In this document: positions 61,898 through 64,000 of the stretch, piece after piece | Numbering within the stretch: the stretch's first letter is position 1 | How the letters are laid out: every line of letters starts with the position of its first letter | NCBI RefSeq assembly: GCF_003752595.1 | Contig: NZ_RKIJ01000013.1 | Span: 62,001-126,000, forward strand | Origin: Cellulomonas sp. PhB143 | GTDB lineage: Bacteria > Actinomycetota > Actinomycetes > Actinomycetales > Cellulomonadaceae | Direction of reading: 5' to 3' | DNA: 64,000 bases | Translations under genes and position numbers: made by a program | The notes under the pieces: model-generated | Told to the model about the DNA's origin: nothing | Seen by the model: only the letters and a program-made list of their open reading frames with translations | Database searches by the model: none

Positions 61898-64000
61898 GTG
61901 ACTAGCGACGCGCGACCTCGGCTCCTGCTGATCGACGGCCACTCGATGGCATACCGGGCGTTCTTCGCGCTCCCGGTGGAGAACTTCTCCACCACGACGG
62001 GTCAGTCCACCAACGCGGTCTTCGGCTTCACCTCGATGCTCATCAACCTCCTGCGCGACGAGGCGCCCACGCACATCGCGGTGGCCTTCGACGCGGGCAG
62101 CACGACGTTCCGCACCGAGCAGCTGCCGAGCTACAAGGCCGGTCGCGCCGCGACGCCCGAGCCGTTCAAGGGCCAGGTGCCGCTGATCAAGGAGGTGCTC
62201 GAGGCCCTGAACGTGCCGGCGTTCGAGAAGCCGGGCTTCGAGGCCGACGACATCTTCGCGACGCTCGCCACCCGGGCCGCGGCGCAGGGCATGCAGGTGC
62301 TGGTGTGCTCGGGCGACCGCGACGCGTTCCAGCTCGTGTCCGAGGACGTCACGGTGCTCTACCCGAAGCGCGGCGTCTCCGACCTGACGCGCATGACGCC
62401 CTCGGCGGTCGCCGAGAAGTACGGGGTGCCGCCCGAGCGCTACCCGGACCTCGCGGCGCTCGTGGGGGAGACGGCCGACAACCTCCCGGGGGTCCCGGGC
62501 GTCGGGCCCAAGACGGCAGCGAAGTGGATCACCCAGTACGGCGACCTGGAGGCGGTGCTCGACGCGTCCGACGCGATCAAGGGCAAGGCCGGGGAGAGCC
62601 TGCGCGCCCACCTCGAGCAGGTGCGCTCGAACCGGCGGCTGAACGCCCTCCTGCGCGACATGGACCTGCCGGTCGGCCCGGAGGACCTCGCCACGCGCCC
62701 CTGGGACCGGGACGCCGTGCACCGCGTGTTCGACGCGCTGGAGTTCGCGGCCCTGCGCGAGCGGCTGCTCGCGCTCGGCCCCGAGTCGGACGCGCCCGAG
62801 GAGCCGGGGCTGGAGGTCGTGGTCGACGACGTCGCGCCCGGGCAGCTGGGCGTCTGGCTCGGCGCGCGCGCCGGGCGCCGGCTGGGCCTCGACGTCGAGG
62901 GGCGCACCACGCCCGTCGACGGCGACGCGTGGAGCGTCGCGGTCTCGGACGGCGAGCGCGCGGTCACCTGCGACCTCGCCGAGGCCGCACCCGAGGACGA
63001 GAGCGCCCTGGCGTCCTGGCTGGCCGACGCCAGCGCGCCCAAGGTGGTGCACGGTGCCAAGGCGGCCGCGCACGCGCTCGGCGCGCGCGGGCTCGCGCTG
63101 GAGGGCGTCGCCTTCGACACGGGGCTCGCGGCGTACCTGTGCCACCCCGACCAGCGCGGCTACGACCTCGGCGACCTCGCCGTGCGTCACCTGCACCGCG
63201 AGCTGAGGGTCGAGGACGAGGCCGACGCCCAGGGGGCGCTCGACCTCTCGCTCGACGGCTCCGGCGTCGGGCGCCAGGCCGCCGTGCGGGCGACCGCGGT
63301 GCTCGAGCTCGGCACCGTCCTCGCCGGCATGCTCGAGGACCGCGGCGCCACCGGGCTCCTCGCCGAGCTCGAGCTGCCGCTCTCGCGGGTGCTGGGCGAG
63401 ATGGAGTCCGACGGCATCGCGGTCGACTCCGACGAGCTGCGGGGCCTGGAGCGGCACTTCGCCGAGCTCGTCGCGAGCGCCGCCGCGTCGGCGTTCGAGG
63501 TCATCGGCCGCGAGGTCAACCTCGGCTCGCCCAAGCAGCTCCAGGAGGTCCTGTTCGACCAGCTGGAGATGCCGCGGACGAAGCGGATCAAGACGGGCTA
63601 CACGACGGACGCCTCCGCGCTCGCGGACCTGTTCGTCAAGACGGGCCACCCCTTCCTCGAGCACCTGCTCGCGCACCGCGACGCGAGCCGGCTGCGCCAG
63701 ACGGTCGAGGGCCTGCTGCGCTCGGTGGCCGACGACGGCCGGATCCACACGACCTTCCAGCAGACCATCGCGGCGACCGGCCGGCTGAGCTCGACGGACC
63801 CGAACCTGCAGAACATCCCGATCCGCACGGAGGCCGGTCGCCGGATCCGGCGTGCCTTCGTCGTCGGCGACGGCTACGAGACGCTGCTGACGGCCGACTA
63901 CAGCCAGATCGAGATGCGGATCATGGCGCACCTGTCGGGGGACGCCGGGCTGATCGAGGCGTTCCGCTCCGGCGAGGACCTGCACAGCTATGTCGGCTCG
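61898..64000 (+). CDS. polA: DNA polymerase I, N-terminal 701 residues
   Basis: The frame is open to the right edge. It starts GTG 61898 (VTSDARPRLLLIDGHSMAYR). Residues ~1-300 are the 5'-3' exonuclease ('VAFDAGSTTFRTEQLPSYKA', 'VPAFEKPGFEADDIFATLA', 'VLVCSGDRDAFQLV', helix-hairpin-helix 'NLPGVPGVGPKTAAKWI'). Residues ~310-480 are the 3'-5' exonuclease-like domain, of which only part of the acidic set is evident ('LGLDVEG'). The polymerase begins ~490 and reaches motif A 'LLTADYSQIEMRIMAHLSGD'; fingers and motif C lie outside. It works in repair and Okazaki fragment maturation. Confidence 0.97.
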   Translation, partial: MTSDARPRLLLIDGHSMAYRAFFALPVENFSTTTGQSTNAVFGFTSMLINLLRDEAPTHIAVAFDAGSTTFRTEQLPSYKAGRAATPEPFKGQVPLIKEVLEALNVPAFEKPGFEADDIFATLATRAAAQGMQVLVCSGDRDAFQLVSEDVTVLYPKRGVSDLTRMTPSAVAEKYGVPPERYPDLAALVGETADNLPGVPGVGPKTAAKWITQYGDLEAVLDASDAIKGKAGESLRAHLEQVRSNRRLNALLRDMDLPVGPEDLATRPWDRDAVHRVFDALEFAALRERLLALGPESDAPEEPGLEVVVDDVAPGQLGVWLGARAGRRLGLDVEGRTTPVDGDAWSVAVSDGERAVTCDLAEAAPEDESALASWLADASAPKVVHGAKAAAHALGARGLALEGVAFDTGLAAYLCHPDQRGYDLGDLAVRHLHRELRVEDEADAQGALDLSLDGSGVGRQAAVRATAVLELGTVLAGMLEDRGATGLLAELELPLSRVLGEMESDGIAVDSDELRGLERHFAELVASAAASAFEVIGREVNLGSPKQLQEVLFDQLEMPRTKRIKTGYTTDASALADLFVKTGHPFLEHLLAHRDASRLRQTVEGLLRSVADDGRIHTTFQQTIAATGRLSSTDPNLQNIPIRTEAGRRIRRAFVVGDGYETLLTADYSQIEMRIMAHLSGDAGLIEAFRSGEDLHSYVGS

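Noticed and set aside
60593-63985. Minus-strand open frame of about 1130 codons opposite polA
   Set aside because: polA on the plus strand has complete exonuclease and polymerase motifs; the opposite frame has none.

Overview
The window is 64 kb of very GC-rich chromosomal DNA with many GTG starts, stop/start overlaps (GTGA, ATGA) and numerous start codons lying 6-8 nt after a TAnnnT -10 box (leaderless mRNAs). Mycothiol ligase MshC, a complete Pup-proteasome locus, ANTAR regulators, error-prone DnaE2 and a fused OleBC together point to an actinobacterium, most likely Micrococcales of the Cellulomonas/Promicromonospora kind (inference; no rRNA is present). I see no insertion sequence, prophage or CRISPR array.

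Layout. 0-9 kb: end of dnaE2, a PAS-ANTAR regulator, an SDR with small acidic and membrane proteins, a FUSC-like membrane protein, a PiT phosphate transporter behind a possible PHO box, a DUF3349 protein, a membrane metal-dependent hydrolase, a frameshifted GH105-type gene and tRNA-Leu(GAG). 9-16 kb: AI-2E-type exporter, an alanine dehydrogenase gene interrupted by an in-frame TAG, a GNAT, an M20 peptidase, a fructosamine-kinase-like protein, two small actinobacterial proteins, a very long terminator hairpin and an aldo/keto reductase. 16-30 kb: uppP, mshC, PAC2, HAD phosphatase, RecB-like nuclease, site-2 protease, trmI, then arc(mpa)-dop-pup-prcB-prcA-pafA and an FKBP lipoprotein. 30-45 kb: a histidine/tryptophan block (hisF ... 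hisI-trpE-membrane proteins-trpC-trpB-trpA-lgt) interrupted by a hydrolase and a two-gene ABC exporter. 45-52 kb: gltBD and pyk. 52-57 kb: oleA-oleBC-oleD for long-chain olefins. 57-64 kb: DUF4383 and Met-rich membrane proteins, a LuxR regulator, an odd short-variable-arm tRNA with CAA anticodon, a PdtaR-like ANTAR response regulator, a GNAT, a hot-dog thioesterase and the start of polA.

How genes work together. Dop deamidates Pup-GGQ, PafA ligates Pup to substrates, and Arc feeds them to PrcBA. HisF/HisI and TrpE/C/B/A share one amino-acid block; trpD, trpG and a trpF/priA are not here. GltBD makes glutamate. OleA condenses acyl-CoAs, OleD reduces, and OleBC forms and decarboxylates the beta-lactone to the alkene.

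The points most worth checking are the amber codon in ald, the frameshift in the GH105-type gene, the class-I-shaped CAA tRNA, competing hairpins over the gltB ribosome site, the 15-bp tandem repeat starting at the arc stop codon, and the leaderless promoter pattern. No gap between genes exceeds 300 bases.
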